From positions 1 to 64,000 of the forward strand of contig JALHOF010000008.1 in the NCBI GenBank assembly GCA_022843145.1: a stretch of DNA of 64,000 bases. The letters run 5' to 3'. A model generated the notes under the pieces. The model made no database searches and was not told the origin of the DNA. It saw only the letters and a list, made by a program, of their open reading frames with translations. Source of the DNA: Hyphomicrobium sp. GTDB taxonomy: Bacteria > Pseudomonadota > Alphaproteobacteria > Rhizobiales > Hyphomicrobiaceae. Positions 34,215 to 43,363 of this stretch are shown one piece after another. The first letter of the stretch is position 1; every line of letters begins with the position of its first letter. Position numbers and translations under genes: made by a program.

Positions 34215-35243
34215 TCACGGCATCTCGAAGCGGCCGCGCACCGTGTCCACCACGGCATCGCCGCGCAACAGATCCGCGATACCGTCGTATGATCCCGAAG
34301 CCCAGCGCGGCCTCGTGCGCTTCTTCCCCGCCGCCTGCACCGCGATGGCCTTGTTGCGGTCGAACGGCTCGCTCGTCACATCCGTGGCGAATCCCGCCGG
34401 GCCGGTGACCCTGAGCCTGATGCGATCTCCCGCCCGCGCATTCATCACCCGGGCATAGAAAATGAGGCCATCGCCCTCCGGTCCGGCGGCGGAGAGTTTG
34501 GCCGCACCCTGCTCCAGCGCGAGCGTATTCGGAATCGCGGAGGCAAAGCCGCTCTCGATGAATTGTCCGCGACGGTATGGAAAGGCACGTGCCGCTGCTT
34601 CCTCCCACAATCCCGTCGCCGTCGCACCATCGCGCAGGCACGCCGCCCCCGCGCCCAGCATCGAGAACGGATCGACGAAATCACCGTCCTTCCGCACCTC
34701 GAAATGCAGATGCGCGAAATCCGCGAAGCCCGAATAGCCGACATCGCCGAGACGTTCGCCGCGCGAAACCTGCTGTCCGGTGCGCACCGCGACCGAGCCG
34801 CGCCGCATATGGCAATATTGGGTTTCCCAACCGCCGCCGTGATCGACGACGACGCCGTTGCCGCATTCGCGTCCGGCCAACCCGCCGCCCTCGCGGGCGA
34901 ACTGATCGGCCATGCCGTCACGCGTCCCCTTGACCTTGCCGGGCGCCGCCGCCTGGACCGCAACGCTATTTTCGACCGCGACCGCCGCCGACAGGAGCCT
35001 GAAATCGACACCCTTGTGCCCGTCGTAAGTCGCAGCCTCACAAGCGAAATCTCGCGTGCCTGGGCCCGGATCGAGGTCGACGTGGTTCTGCACGAAACAG
35101 GTCCGCCCCGGCTCGCACGCAATCGGCAGCGAAAGCCGAGGCGGCTCGGCGGCCCGCGCCGCACCGCCGGCCTGGACACCGCCCGCCTGGACAACGAGCA
35201 CAAAAATTGCCGCGAGCGGCGTCAGGATGTCGGAACCCGTCAC
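34215..35243 (-). CDS. M23-family (LytM-like) peptidoglycan peptidase, exported
   Basis: From a GTG at 35243, nine bases after GAGGA, the 342-residue product has a signal peptide (ILTPLAAIFVLVVQAGGVQA) and an M23 domain. Metal-ligand motifs are HKGVDFRL (H-x-x-x-D type) and AHLHFEVRKDG (H-x-H), with GNGVVVDHGGGWETQYCHM between. A C-terminal beta domain of about 120 residues follows. The ATG at 35267 is the alternative start; earlier frame extends over the divergent VOC gene. It would cut peptide cross-links in the periplasm or regulate amidases. Confidence 0.85.
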   Translation of the reverse strand: MTGSDILTPLAAIFVLVVQAGGVQAGGAARAAEPPRLSLPIACEPGRTCFVQNHVDLDPGPGTRDFACEAATYDGHKGVDFRLLSAAVAVENSVAVQAAAPGKVKGTRDGMADQFAREGGGLAGRECGNGVVVDHGGGWETQYCHMRRGSVAVRTGQQVSRGERLGDVGYSGFADFAHLHFEVRKDGDFVDPFSMLGAGAACLRDGATATGLWEEAAARAFPYRRGQFIESGFASAIPNTLALEQGAAKLSAAGPEGDGLIFYARVMNARAGDRIRLRVTGPAGFATDVTSEPFDRNKAIAVQAAGKKRTRPRWASGSYDGIADLLRGDAVVDTVRGRFEMP

Positions 35244-35307
35244 TTGGCTGCGTCCTCGAAATATCATTCCAATAGACTGACTCAGCATCAAGCCAGGAGC
35301 CATCGCA

Positions 35308-35712
35308 ATGGGGACCAAGATTTTCGTCAACCTTCCGGTGAAGGATCTCGACAAGTCCAAGGCGTTCTTCTCAGCTCTGGGCTTCACGTTCAATCCGCAG
35401 TTCACCGACCTTACCGCCGCCTGCATGGTTATCTCGGACCACATCTACTCGATGCTGCTGACCGAGGCCCGCTTCAAGGACTTCACGCCCAAGGCCATCG
35501 CCGACGCAACCAAGACCACCGAAGTGTTGACCGCGCTGTCGATGGACAGCCGCGCCGAAGTCGATGCCGTCTACGAAACGGCGATCGGCGCCGGCGCGAC
35601 GCCGAACGGCCCCCCGCAGGACTATGGCTTCATGTACCAGCGGAGCTTCAATGACCTCGACGGCCACATCTGGGAGATCTTCTGGATGGACCCGGCCCAG
35701 GTGAAGGGCTGA
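35308..35712 (+). CDS. VOC-superfamily (glyoxalase-like) protein
   Basis: The 134-residue protein has the VOC pattern of paired beta-alpha-beta-beta-beta modules: [20 protein letters not shown] at the start and [20 protein letters not shown] at the end, where D-G-H-x-W-E contributes a metal ligand. AGGAG upstream of ATG 35308 fixes the start. Members include glyoxalases, dioxygenases and antibiotic-binding proteins; the sequence is closest in feel to the uncharacterised extradiol/lactoylglutathione lyase-like group, so no substrate is assigned. Confidence 0.85.
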   Translation: MGTKIFVNLPVKDLDKSKAFFSALGFTFNPQFTDLTAACMVISDHIYSMLLTEARFKDFTPKAIADATKTTEVLTALSMDSRAEVDAVYETAIGAGATPNGPPQDYGFMYQRSFNDLDGHIWEIFWMDPAQVKG

Positions 35713-35857
35713 TCGCACGGTTTCAAGATCGGCGCCGTGGAAGGACTTGCGGCCGATCCGGGTCTCGAGCCGGACGCCCCCCTTGCGTCCGGCGCGGCGG
35801 TCCTCTAGACACGCCGTCTTCCGCTTGACCGCCGGGCCGCTCTGCGTCCCGGTCATG

Positions 35858-35876
35858 GGCCGGTTCGAACCCGGCC
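35858..35876 (+). promoter_or_regulatory. Stem-loop in the purE leader
   Basis: GGCCGG and CCGGCC arms around a seven-base loop lie directly before the GGGAGA ribosome site of purE. It could influence translation start, but no purine riboswitch features are visible. Confidence 0.3.
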
Positions 35877-35887
35877 GGGAGAGATCA

Positions 35888-36397
35888 ATGGCCAACGCCA
35901 AGTCCGGGGACAAGAAACCCCTCGTCGCCATCGTCATGGGCAGCCAATCCGATTGGCCCACGATGAAGCGCGCGGCCGCGATGCTCGACGACCTCGGCGT
36001 CGCCTACGAAAGCCGCATCGTTTCGGCCCACCGCACCCCTGAACGTCTCTATTCGTTCGCCCGCGGCGCGCGCGATCAAGGCATCAAGGTCATCATCGCC
36101 GGCGCCGGCGGAGCGGCGCACCTTCCCGGTATGGTCGCCGCGATGACACCGCTGCCGGTGCTCGGCGTGCCGGTCGTCTCGAAGGCCCTGGCGGGGCAGG
36201 ACAGCCTCTATTCGATCGTGCAAATGCCGCCGGGTGTTCCGGTCGGCACCCTCGCCATCGGCGAAGCCGGCGCGGCGAACGCGGGCTTGCTCGCTGCCGG
36301 CATTCTCGCCCTCAACGATCCGGCGCTGGCCGAGCGTCTCGATGCGTGGCGGGCGCGCCAAACCGCCGCGGTGGCCGAGACGCCGAAGGACGAATAG
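35888..36397 (+). CDS. purE: N5-carboxyaminoimidazole ribonucleotide mutase
   Basis: The 169-residue protein has the class I PurE motifs: [17 protein letters not shown], the [13 protein letters not shown] active-site loop with its His, and [20 protein letters not shown]. It converts N5-CAIR to CAIR in purine synthesis. The ATG at 35888 gives the expected short N-terminal extension before the first strand. purK starts six bases after its stop, the classic purEK operon. Confidence 0.96.
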   Translation: MANAKSGDKKPLVAIVMGSQSDWPTMKRAAAMLDDLGVAYESRIVSAHRTPERLYSFARGARDQGIKVIIAGAGGAAHLPGMVAAMTPLPVLGVPVVSKALAGQDSLYSIVQMPPGVPVGTLAIGEAGAANAGLLAAGILALNDPALAERLDAWRARQTAAVAETPKDE

Positions 36398-36402
36398 AGC
36401 CC

Positions 36403-37497
36403 ATGACCGCCTTTCCTCCCGGCTCCACCATCGGAATCCTTGGCGGCGGACAACTCGGTCGCATGCTCGCGCTCGCCGCCGCTCGCCTTGGGTTGAAGGT
36501 CCACGTCTTCGCACCGGAGGCCGACAGCCCTGCATTCGACGTTGCGGCACGGCACATCCGCGCCGCCTATGACGACCGCGACGCGCTCGCCGACTTCGCG
36601 CGGTCGATCGACGTCGCGACCTACGAATTCGAGAATATTCCGCTGACAACGGTCGAGTTGTTGTCTCAGCACGTCCCGGTTCGGCCCGGCGCGAAGGCTT
36701 TGGCTTGCGCACAGGACCGTCTCAACGAGAAAATCCTTGCGCGCGAACTTGGCGCCGGTACCGCCGACTTCGCCGATATCGCCAGTCGCGAAGCCCTCCT
36801 GGCCGCGCTCGACAATGGTTTTCCGGTTCCCTGCGTGCTCAAGACCCGCCGCTTCGGCTACGACGGCAAGGGGCAAGTCAAGATCCTCGCGCGCGCCGAT
36901 GCGGCCGCCGCGTGGGACGCGATCGGCGGCCAGCCTGCAATTCTCGAAAGTTTCGTCGGCTTCGACATCGAGGTCTCGATTGTCGCGGCGCGCGGCGTCG
37001 ACGGCGAGTTCCGTGCTTTCGACCTCACCGAAAACGAACATCGCAACCACATCCTGCACCGTTCGCTGGCGCCCGCACGCATCGGACCCGACACCTCGGC
37101 GCACGCCATCGACATCGCCCGCCGTATTGCCGCGAATCTCGACTACGTCGGCGTCTTCGCTATCGAGTTTTTCGCCATGCCGCCGGGAAACTCCGACTCG
37201 ATCCTGGTCAACGAGATCGCGCCGCGCGTTCACAATTCTGGTCACTGGACCATGGACGGCGCCGAAACCTGCCAGTTCGAGCAGCATATTCGCGCAGTCG
37301 CGGGGTGGCCGCTCGGCTCCACCGGCCGCAAAGCCCCGGCCGTCGAAATGCTGAACCTGATCGGCGACGATATTCATGCCTGGCCGAAGATCGCGGCCGA
37401 GCCCGGCGCCCATTTCCATCACTACGGCAAGCGGGAGGCGCGTCCGGGCCGCAAGATGGGCCACGTCAACCGTCTGCTCGGCCCACAATCGGGCTAA
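36403..37497 (+). CDS. purK: N5-carboxyaminoimidazole ribonucleotide synthase
   Basis: The 364-residue ATP-grasp enzyme begins with the dinucleotide-like GGGQLGRMLALAAARLG. It has the lid motif KTRRFGYDGKGQVKIL and the metal-binding SILVNEIAPRVHNSGHWT near the end of the central domain. It makes N5-CAIR from AIR, ATP and bicarbonate, the step before PurE. Length and arrangement are normal. Confidence 0.96.
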   Translation: MTAFPPGSTIGILGGGQLGRMLALAAARLGLKVHVFAPEADSPAFDVAARHIRAAYDDRDALADFARSIDVATYEFENIPLTTVELLSQHVPVRPGAKALACAQDRLNEKILARELGAGTADFADIASREALLAALDNGFPVPCVLKTRRFGYDGKGQVKILARADAAAAWDAIGGQPAILESFVGFDIEVSIVAARGVDGEFRAFDLTENEHRNHILHRSLAPARIGPDTSAHAIDIARRIAANLDYVGVFAIEFFAMPPGNSDSILVNEIAPRVHNSGHWTMDGAETCQFEQHIRAVAGWPLGSTGRKAPAVEMLNLIGDDIHAWPKIAAEPGAHFHHYGKREARPGRKMGHVNRLLGPQSG

Positions 37498-37669
37498 GCG
37501 ATCCACAACCTCGGGCGTCCGGCCCAAGCTGATCGCCGCCGGGCATGGACAAGCGTAGGTCGGTCTGGTAAAGACACGCCAAATCTCAGGCGGTTCCGGG
37601 TTGCCAAACGCGGCTCCATGGAAGCGCCTTATCATTATTAATCAAGCCAGCACAAAGGGATAGCAACGC

Positions 37670-38065
37670 GTGCAGGTTCTCGTTCGTGACAACAATGTCG
37701 ATCAGGCGCTGAAAGCGCTCAAGAAGAAGATGCAGCGCGAGGGCATCTTCCGGGAGATGAAGCTCCGCAATTATTTCGAGAAGCCGAGCGAGAAGAAGGC
37801 CCGCGAGAAGGCGGAGGCCGTGCGCCGCGCCCGTAAGCTCGCCCGCAAGAAGCTGCAGCGTGAAGGTCTGCTCCCCGGCAAACCGGCGGCACCCGCGCGC
37901 GGCGCCAAGGGTCCAGGCCGTGGCGGTCCGGGTGCTGGCGGCGCCGGTGGTGCACGCGGTGGCGCCGGCGGTGGTACGGGCGGCGGCTTCGGCGGCGGCA
38001 CGGGCGGCGGCTTTGGTGGCGGCGGTGGCGGTGGATTTGGCGGCGGCGGCTTCGGCGGCCGCTGA
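37670..38065 (+). CDS. rpsU: 30S ribosomal protein S21 with long Gly-rich tail
   Basis: Residues 1-65 are a normal S21 ([20 protein letters not shown], then [20 protein letters not shown] and a basic helix). From about residue 70 the protein continues for 60 residues as Pro/Ala/Arg then almost pure Gly with Phe every few residues (repeats of GGGFGGG). The start is GTG with AAGGGA at suitable distance. S21 acts in translation initiation on the 30S subunit. Usual length is 65-100 residues, so the tail is an unusual extension. A terminator follows. Confidence 0.92.
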   Translation: MQVLVRDNNVDQALKALKKKMQREGIFREMKLRNYFEKPSEKKAREKAEAVRRARKLARKKLQREGLLPGKPAAPARGAKGPGRGGPGAGGAGGARGGAGGGTGGGFGGGTGGGFGGGGGGGFGGGGFGGR

Positions 38066-38097
38066 TCTCTGGTCACACGATCTTCGAGACATTAAAG

Positions 38098-38126
38098 ACG
38101 GCCCGTGCGCACCACGGGCCGTTTTT
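38098..38126 (+). terminator. Rho-independent terminator of rpsU
   Basis: Perfect 10-base arms ACGGCCCGTG (38098-38107) and CACGGGCCGT (38113-38122) with a five-base loop, running into TTTTT. It lies 33 bases after the rpsU stop. Confidence 0.9.
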
Positions 38127-38167
38127 CGTTTGACCAAACACGTGATCGCGATCGGCGCGTGCAGCCA

Positions 38168-39010
38168 CTACCGCTGTTCGCGACCCCTGCTGCCGCGTCC
38201 GTGTGTTCGCAACCGGTCGATCCAAGCATTAACGGCGTCGAACGATCCAAACAGATAGTGGTCCGAGTGCCCCGCACCGGGAAACGTCATGAGTTCCGCC
38301 GGCGCGCGTGCAGATGCGGCAACAGCGCGGCCCATGTCGACGGGGATGACGCGATCGGCCTCGCCATGGATTATCAGAATCGGCGCACTGACGCCTGGCA
38401 GATGCCGCAGCGTTTCGTAGCGGTCGGTCATCAACCAGCGTGATGGCAGGATCGGATAAACCGCCTCGGCGACATCCACGATCGACGTGTAGGGCGCGTC
38501 GAGCACCACGCCGCCGACCTCGTGCCGTGCCGCGACCTGGATCGCGATGCCAGTGCCGAGCGACTCGCCATAGACGATGATGTCGGACGCGGCGACGCCC
38601 ATGCCGCGCAGCCGTTCATAGGCCAGCATCGCGTCGGCCACGTTGGCCTTCTCGGACGGCTGCCCGGTCGATCCCCCGTAGCCCCGATACGTCATCATCA
38701 GCACGCCGCGGCCCCGCGCGATGTACTTCGCGAAGCGCTCTGAGCGATTTGCCAGGGAACCTGCATTGCCGTGAAAATAAAGCAGCGTCGGCTGGCCTGG
38801 TGCCGCCGCCGCAAACCACGCGACGATTGTTTCGCCGTCGGGTGAGCGCAGTGCGATCTCCTGCACGCCGGTCAGTCCGAGGCTGTCCGGCGGCGTCCGG
38901 CGCGTATCGGGAAAATACAAAAGCTTGCGCTGCAAATAGTAGGTCGCCCCGACCACGAGCGCATATAGCCCGGCCAGCGCGATCACGACCTTGAACAGTG
39001 TCGACGCCAA
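38168..39010 (-). CDS. Alpha/beta hydrolase, BEM46/ABHD13-like
   Basis: The 280-residue protein starts with TTG, six bases after AAGGGGAG. A membrane anchor helix (residues 7-24) is followed by an alpha/beta-hydrolase domain. The oxyanion motif is YFHGNAGS (78-85), nucleophile S150 in GESLG, Asp219 in HGEADRVIP and His248 in GAGHSDH. Domain and anchor resemble the BEM46/ABHD13 group, whose substrates are mostly unknown lipids or esters. It should face the periplasm if the anchor is type II. Confidence 0.85.
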   Translation of the reverse strand: MASTLFKVVIALAGLYALVVGATYYLQRKLLYFPDTRRTPPDSLGLTGVQEIALRSPDGETIVAWFAAAAPGQPTLLYFHGNAGSLANRSERFAKYIARGRGVLMMTYRGYGGSTGQPSEKANVADAMLAYERLRGMGVAASDIIVYGESLGTGIAIQVAARHEVGGVVLDAPYTSIVDVAEAVYPILPSRWLMTDRYETLRHLPGVSAPILIIHGEADRVIPVDMGRAVAASARAPAELMTFPGAGHSDHYLFGSFDAVNAWIDRLRTHGRGSRGREQR

Positions 39011-39182
39011 ACGTCGCTCCCCTTCCGGCTCCCGCGCGCTTCACGATTTTCCTCGACCGCGCGCGACTTTTTCCAGCGGCCGGCAGACGTGGTCAGCGCT
39101 TGTTAACGTAAACATGCGCTTAATGGCGGGCTGTTGCTGTTCGCGTCAAGCGCGCGCGAAGTTTGCGTCGAGGATTCCGCCC

Positions 39183-39755
39183 ATGTCCAATATTGCCCCT
39201 TCGACACCACCCCAAGCCATTTTCGGCTTATGCTTTTGTCTGGCCATCGTCGTCGCACTCGGCGGTTGTTCGTCGAGTTCGCGCCTCGCGGTGGACAGCC
39301 AGCCTGTCCCGCAGCCGCGCCCGGCCGTCCGCCCCGCTCCGCAGCCTGCACCGAACATGAAGAGTGCACTGGGCCGGCCTGTCGAGCCTCCGGCGCAGGT
39401 CTACACCTGGAACGGCTCGCCGAACCGGGTTTACGACGGTGGCGGTAGACCGCAGCCCTTGCCCTATTCCGCCGCGCAGCCGTCCCCCTATCCGCCTCAA
39501 GCGGCGGCACAGCCTTACTTGTCATACCAGCAGCATGCCGCAGCGCCCTATCAGCCGCCCGTCGCTACGCCGTACGCGCCCGTACATCTTCCGCGCGGCA
39601 GCATCGTCGTGCAGCCCGGTGATACGCTCTACGGCTTGTCGCGCCGCCACGGCGTCTCGGTCTCGGCGCTGATGGACACGAACAAGCTCAAGTCGCTCAC
39701 CCTTCAGCCCGGTCAGGTGCTGCAGCTACCCGCCGCGGGCCGCTCTCGCAGTTGA
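39183..39755 (+). CDS. LysM-domain lipoprotein
   Basis: The 190-residue protein has a lipoprotein signal with Cys29 in the lipobox VALGGC, a Pro/Ala/Tyr/Gln-rich linker (residues 35-138) and a C-terminal LysM domain (about 139-185: GSIVVQPGDTLYGLSRRHGV through the PGQVLQLP end). LysM binds peptidoglycan, so the protein probably tethers outer membrane and wall. There is no peptidase domain, unlike NlpD. The ATG at 39183 is chosen for the lipobox distance; an ATG at 39115 upstream is possible. Confidence 0.8.
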   Translation: MSNIAPSTPPQAIFGLCFCLAIVVALGGCSSSSRLAVDSQPVPQPRPAVRPAPQPAPNMKSALGRPVEPPAQVYTWNGSPNRVYDGGGRPQPLPYSAAQPSPYPPQAAAQPYLSYQQHAAAPYQPPVATPYAPVHLPRGSIVVQPGDTLYGLSRRHGVSVSALMDTNKLKSLTLQPGQVLQLPAAGRSRS

Positions 39756-39761
39756 CGGCGC

Positions 39762-40511
39762 TCAGATGCAGCGGCCGCCGTCGACGTCGATCGAGATCCC
39801 GGTCAGGAACTCGCTGGCCGGATCGGCGAGGAACAGCGCCGCGTTGGCGATGTCGCTCGGCTTCGACATGCGGCCGAGCGGAATCGTCGAAACGAACCGC
39901 GCGCGGTTTTCGGGCGTGTCGGGAACGCCCATGAACTGCTCGAGCATCGCCGTCTCGCCTATGACGGGATTGATGGCGCAGACGCGGATTTTCCTAGGCG
40001 CGAGTTCCGCCGCCATCGATTTGGTCAGCACGAGAGCCGCGCCCTTCGAGCCGTTGTACCAGGTCAAACCCGGCCGTGGCCTGACGCCCGCCGTGGACGC
40101 AGTGTTGATGATGACGCCGCCGCCGCGCGCCTCCATCACCGGCACCACCGCCAGCGTGGTCAGGTAGATCGCCTTCACGTTGACCGCGTAGATGCGGTCG
40201 AACTCGACTTCGGTCACGGTCATCAGCGATTGGTTCTTGTGCGTGAAGCCGGCGTTGTTGACGAGGATGTCGACGCCACCGAGCACGTCGACCGCGGTTC
40301 CGATCATCGCCGTGACGTCCGCGCTCTGCGTCACGTCGGTGCGCGTCGCGATCGCCCCGCCACCGATCTCACGCGCCGCGCGCAGCGCCGCATCGCCATC
40401 GAGATCAGCGAGCACGACCTTGGCGCCCTCGCGCGCGTAGGCTTCCGCGATGCCGCGTCCGAAGCCCGAGCCCGCGCCTGTGACGATTGCGATCTTGCCT
40501 CTGAGCCGCAT
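39762..40511 (-). CDS. Short-chain dehydrogenase/reductase (FabG-like)
   Basis: The 249-residue SDR has the cofactor motif TGAGSGFGRG (residues 11-20), NNAG (85-88) and the catalytic triad S140, Y152, K156 (YNGSK). A D-L-D-G patch after the second strand suggests NAD(H) rather than NADP(H). The C-terminus ends TGISIDVDGGRCI, typical of the FabG/glucose-dehydrogenase group. It stops seven bases before the convergent LysM gene stop. The substrate cannot be assigned. Confidence 0.88.
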   Translation of the reverse strand: MRLRGKIAIVTGAGSGFGRGIAEAYAREGAKVVLADLDGDAALRAAREIGGGAIATRTDVTQSADVTAMIGTAVDVLGGVDILVNNAGFTHKNQSLMTVTEVEFDRIYAVNVKAIYLTTLAVVPVMEARGGGVIINTASTAGVRPRPGLTWYNGSKGAALVLTKSMAAELAPRKIRVCAINPVIGETAMLEQFMGVPDTPENRARFVSTIPLGRMSKPSDIANAALFLADPASEFLTGISIDVDGGRCI

Positions 40512-40557
40512 GTCTACCTCGCTCCCGAACCGATCGCGCCCAGCGCCTGCCCGACTG

Positions 40558-41499
40558 CTAACTTCGCACGCCGCCCGGCCCCGCCGCGCGCTCCGCCGCC
40601 TCGCGGCGATAGGTACTCGCCGGATACGTGCCGAGAATACGGTGCTCGGCCGAGAAGAACGACAACTCCTCGAGCGCGAGGCGTACCGCGCGATCGGCGG
40701 GATGGCCTTCGATGTCGGCGAAAAACATCGTCGCGTTGAATGTGCCCTCGGTCTGGTAGCTCTCGAGCTTGGTCATGTTGACGCTATTGGTCGCAAACCC
40801 GCCGAGCGCCTTGTAGAGCGCAGCCGGCACGTTGCGCACGCGGAAGATGAAGGTGGTGATGACCGCGCCGTCTTCTGGCTCGGCGTCATCGGGCTCCGAC
40901 GCGAGCACGACGAACCGCGTGGTGTTGTGCGCCTCGTCCTCGACGTCGGTCGCCAGGATCTCAAGACCATAAATCTCGGCGGCGAGACGAGATGCGATGG
41001 CACCAACGGCTGGATCCCTCGCCTCCGACACCATGCGTGCGGAGCCTGCCGTGTCGGCCTCCGGTATCGGCTTGATGCCGAGCTTACGCAGCGTGTTGCG
41101 GCACTGGCCCAACGCCTGCGTATGCGACAGGACGCGCTTGACGGTACCGAGCGACGCGCCCGGAATGGCCATCAACTGATGGCGCACGCGCAGGAAGTGC
41201 TCCCCGACGATATAGAGGTCGGCGGCCGGCAGTAGATGGTGGATGTCGGCGACGCGGCCCGCGACCGAGTTTTCGATCGGGATCATGGCGAGATCGACCT
41301 CGCCGGACTTCACGCCGGCGAGCGCGTCCTCGAACGTCGGATAGGCGCGCGGCTCCATGTTTGGGAACGCCTCGGCGCAGGCCATATGCGAATTGGCACC
41401 CGGCTCGCCCTGATAACCGATCGATCCCCTGCGGGCGGCTGTGCTGGAGGGCGCGCCACGATCGGTCGTGGCGTTCGACGCGCGAGTTCTAGTGGGCAT
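40558..41499 (-). CDS. pheA: Prephenate dehydratase
   Basis: The 313-residue protein has the dehydratase domain (GSIGYQGEPGANSHMACAEA, then MIPIENSVAGRVADIHHLLP and the catalytic NTTRFVVL) and a C-terminal ACT domain (FRVRNVPAALYKALGGFATN, LTKLES-like LESYQTEG) for phenylalanine feedback. It makes phenylpyruvate, without the chorismate mutase fusion of E. coli PheA. The N-terminal 25 residues are Thr/Arg/Ser-rich and variable. It follows kdsB by 109 bases on the same strand, a common alphaproteobacterial order. Confidence 0.95.
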   Translation of the reverse strand: MPTRTRASNATTDRGAPSSTAARRGSIGYQGEPGANSHMACAEAFPNMEPRAYPTFEDALAGVKSGEVDLAMIPIENSVAGRVADIHHLLPAADLYIVGEHFLRVRHQLMAIPGASLGTVKRVLSHTQALGQCRNTLRKLGIKPIPEADTAGSARMVSEARDPAVGAIASRLAAEIYGLEILATDVEDEAHNTTRFVVLASEPDDAEPEDGAVITTFIFRVRNVPAALYKALGGFATNSVNMTKLESYQTEGTFNATMFFADIEGHPADRAVRLALEELSFFSAEHRILGTYPASTYRREAAERAAGPGGVRS

Positions 41500-41608
41500 G
41501 GAGAAGGCCGATCGGTTGGTTTGGCGTGACGGTTTCGACAAATCTGGTGCTGGGCGCGCGTTTTGATCGCGCTCGCGCGCACGCGGTGCAAGCGTGGTTC
41601 GGCAGTGG

Positions 41609-42364
41609 TCACGACTGCGCGCGGCCGTCGGACCCAATAATCTTCCGGGCGCGTTCGAGATCGGCGGGAGTATCGACACCGAGCGGAACAGTGTCAACGA
41701 TGGCCACGTCGATGCGCATTCCATCCTCGAGGGCGCGCAACTGCTCCAACCGCTCGCGCCGTTCGAGAAGTGACGGCTTCAGCGACACGAAGCGTTCGAG
41801 CGCGCTGCGGCGATAGGCGTAGATGCCGATGTGATGGTAGAGCGGGCCGTCGCCGAAGGGAGCGGTGGCACGCGTGAAATAAAGCGCGCGGAGCTGATCG
41901 GAGACGCCCGGTACCGCGGTTCCAACGACCTTGACGACGTTGCTGTTGTTCCGTTCTTCGTGATCGGTAATCTCTGCCGCGAGGGTGGCGATCGACGGCC
42001 CCTTGTTGCGTAGCGGCGCTAGGCAAGCGGTGACGAGGCGCGGCTCGAGTGTCGGCAGATCACCCTGCAGATTGACGATGATTTCGGCATCGCCGTCCGG
42101 ATCGACCCGGCTCACGGCCTCGAACACGCGGTCGGAGCCCGATTCGTGGTCGGCGCGCGTCGACACCGCCTCGCCACCGGCCGCGCGGACCGCCGCGATG
42201 ATCTCGTCGCTGTCGGTTGCAACGACGACCCGGCCCGCCTCTGCAGCCATCGCACGGCGCCACACATGCACGATCATCGGCGTCCCGTGGATATCGGCCA
42301 GTGGTTTTCCGGGCAGGCGCGCGGCCTGCAAGCGGGCCGGAATTACGATCAATGTCTGGGCCAT
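41609..42364 (-). CDS. kdsB: 3-deoxy-manno-octulosonate cytidylyltransferase (CMP-Kdo synthetase)
   Basis: The 251-residue protein has the nucleotidyltransferase motifs [41 protein letters not shown] and [14 protein letters not shown]. It activates Kdo with CTP for lipid A core synthesis. In most KdsB proteins the last motif reads NVQGDEP; the L in place of E (QGDLP) is seen in the alphaproteobacterial branch. The ATG at 42364 gives [12 protein letters not shown], the normal start. Confidence 0.95.
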   Translation of the reverse strand: MAQTLIVIPARLQAARLPGKPLADIHGTPMIVHVWRRAMAAEAGRVVVATDSDEIIAAVRAAGGEAVSTRADHESGSDRVFEAVSRVDPDGDAEIIVNLQGDLPTLEPRLVTACLAPLRNKGPSIATLAAEITDHEERNNSNVVKVVGTAVPGVSDQLRALYFTRATAPFGDGPLYHHIGIYAYRRSALERFVSLKPSLLERRERLEQLRALEDGMRIDVAIVDTVPLGVDTPADLERARKIIGSDGRAQS

Positions 42365-42573
42365 GGCGCTCGCGATGTGCTTCTTGAAACGTGGCGGGTG
42401 ACAATTCGTCTCGCCAGAAGCCACTAGAACGAACCGAAGTCGAGTTGCAAGAGGGGGGCAACTTCCTGTAGTTCGGGCTCGATAGTGCTTGCGGCGGAGC
42501 CAAATCGTGCTGATGACCCTCGCTGCGAGAGCAATCCGTCCCGCTCGAACTCCCCGAACATAAGGCCCGCTCT

Positions 42574-43137
42574 ATGACCCAGTACGAGCTGACCAAGATG
42601 GCAGGCGCTGTGATCGCTGCGCTGCTGCTGATCTTCGGAATGAAGACCTTTATCGATATTCGCCTGGCTGGTCACGGCCATCACGGCAAGTCCGCCGGCT
42701 ATACGCTACCCGCGGCCGTAGCCGTGGCCGGTGGCGCCGCGGCCGGCGCCCCCGCCGAAGCCGGGTTCTCGTTCGCCAAGGTTGCCGAGGCACTGCCAAA
42801 GGCCAACGTCGAGAACGGCAAGGATATCTTCAAGAAGTGTACGTCTTGCCATTCGGTGGAGAAGGGCGGCAAGGCGCTCCAGGGACCGAACCTCTGGGGA
42901 ATCGTCGGCCGCGCCAAGGGAGCTGTCGCGGGCTTTGGCTATTCGGAACCGCTGAAGGCCAAGGGCGGCGATTGGTCGTACGAAAGTCTCGCGAATTTCG
43001 TCAATAATCCCAAGGGTTACATCGCGGGCTCCAAGATGGTGTTCGCGGGCCTGCCGGCAGCGTCCGACATTGCCGACCTGCTCGGATACCTGCGCACGAT
43101 GGCCGATACGCCGGCGCCCCTGCCAGCCGGCAAATGA
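42574..43137 (+). CDS. cycM: Membrane-anchored class I cytochrome c (CycM type)
   Basis: The 187-residue protein has an N-terminal uncleaved membrane anchor (MAGAVIAALLLIFGM region), a His/Gly/Ala-rich linker and a cytochrome c domain. The heme site is CTSCH (Cys89, Cys92, His93) and the likely Met ligand is M155 in GSKMVFAGL. This design matches CycM/c552 of Bradyrhizobium and Paracoccus, which passes electrons from the bc1 complex to the aa3 oxidase. Divergent orientation next to kdsB is usual in the group. Confidence 0.9.
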   Translation: MTQYELTKMAGAVIAALLLIFGMKTFIDIRLAGHGHHGKSAGYTLPAAVAVAGGAAAGAPAEAGFSFAKVAEALPKANVENGKDIFKKCTSCHSVEKGGKALQGPNLWGIVGRAKGAVAGFGYSEPLKAKGGDWSYESLANFVNNPKGYIAGSKMVFAGLPAASDIADLLGYLRTMADTPAPLPAGK

Positions 43138-43363
43138 CAGCGAGTTAACTCGCGTCCTGTGCGGTTTTTTGCGACCCTGCCACCGTGATGGCGGGGTCGT
43201 AATGCTTTATGCGACACCGCCACGTGGTATGGGCGGTCACCGTGATCTGGTGCTGCCGCCTATAACGCCGGCTAGCGTTCGCATTCCTCCCCATCTCGGG
43301 ATATAGGGTGCGTGAAAGTCCGGTCCGTCGAAAAGACCCATTTCCGGGAGGAAACGACACGCG

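Noticed and set aside
35847-35880. GGTTCGAACC string upstream of purE, as a tRNA T-arm
   Set aside because: No cloverleaf is possible; it is the loop of a short leader hairpin.
39103-39123. Two TTAA elements upstream of the LysM lipoprotein
   Set aside because: The spacing is 13 bases rather than 7, so it does not fit a CtrA box.
43140-43170. Palindrome GCGAGTTAACTCGC followed by a T run after the cytochrome c gene, as terminator
   Set aside because: The stem is short and the T run is eleven bases away; a weak terminator is possible but not supported enough to list.
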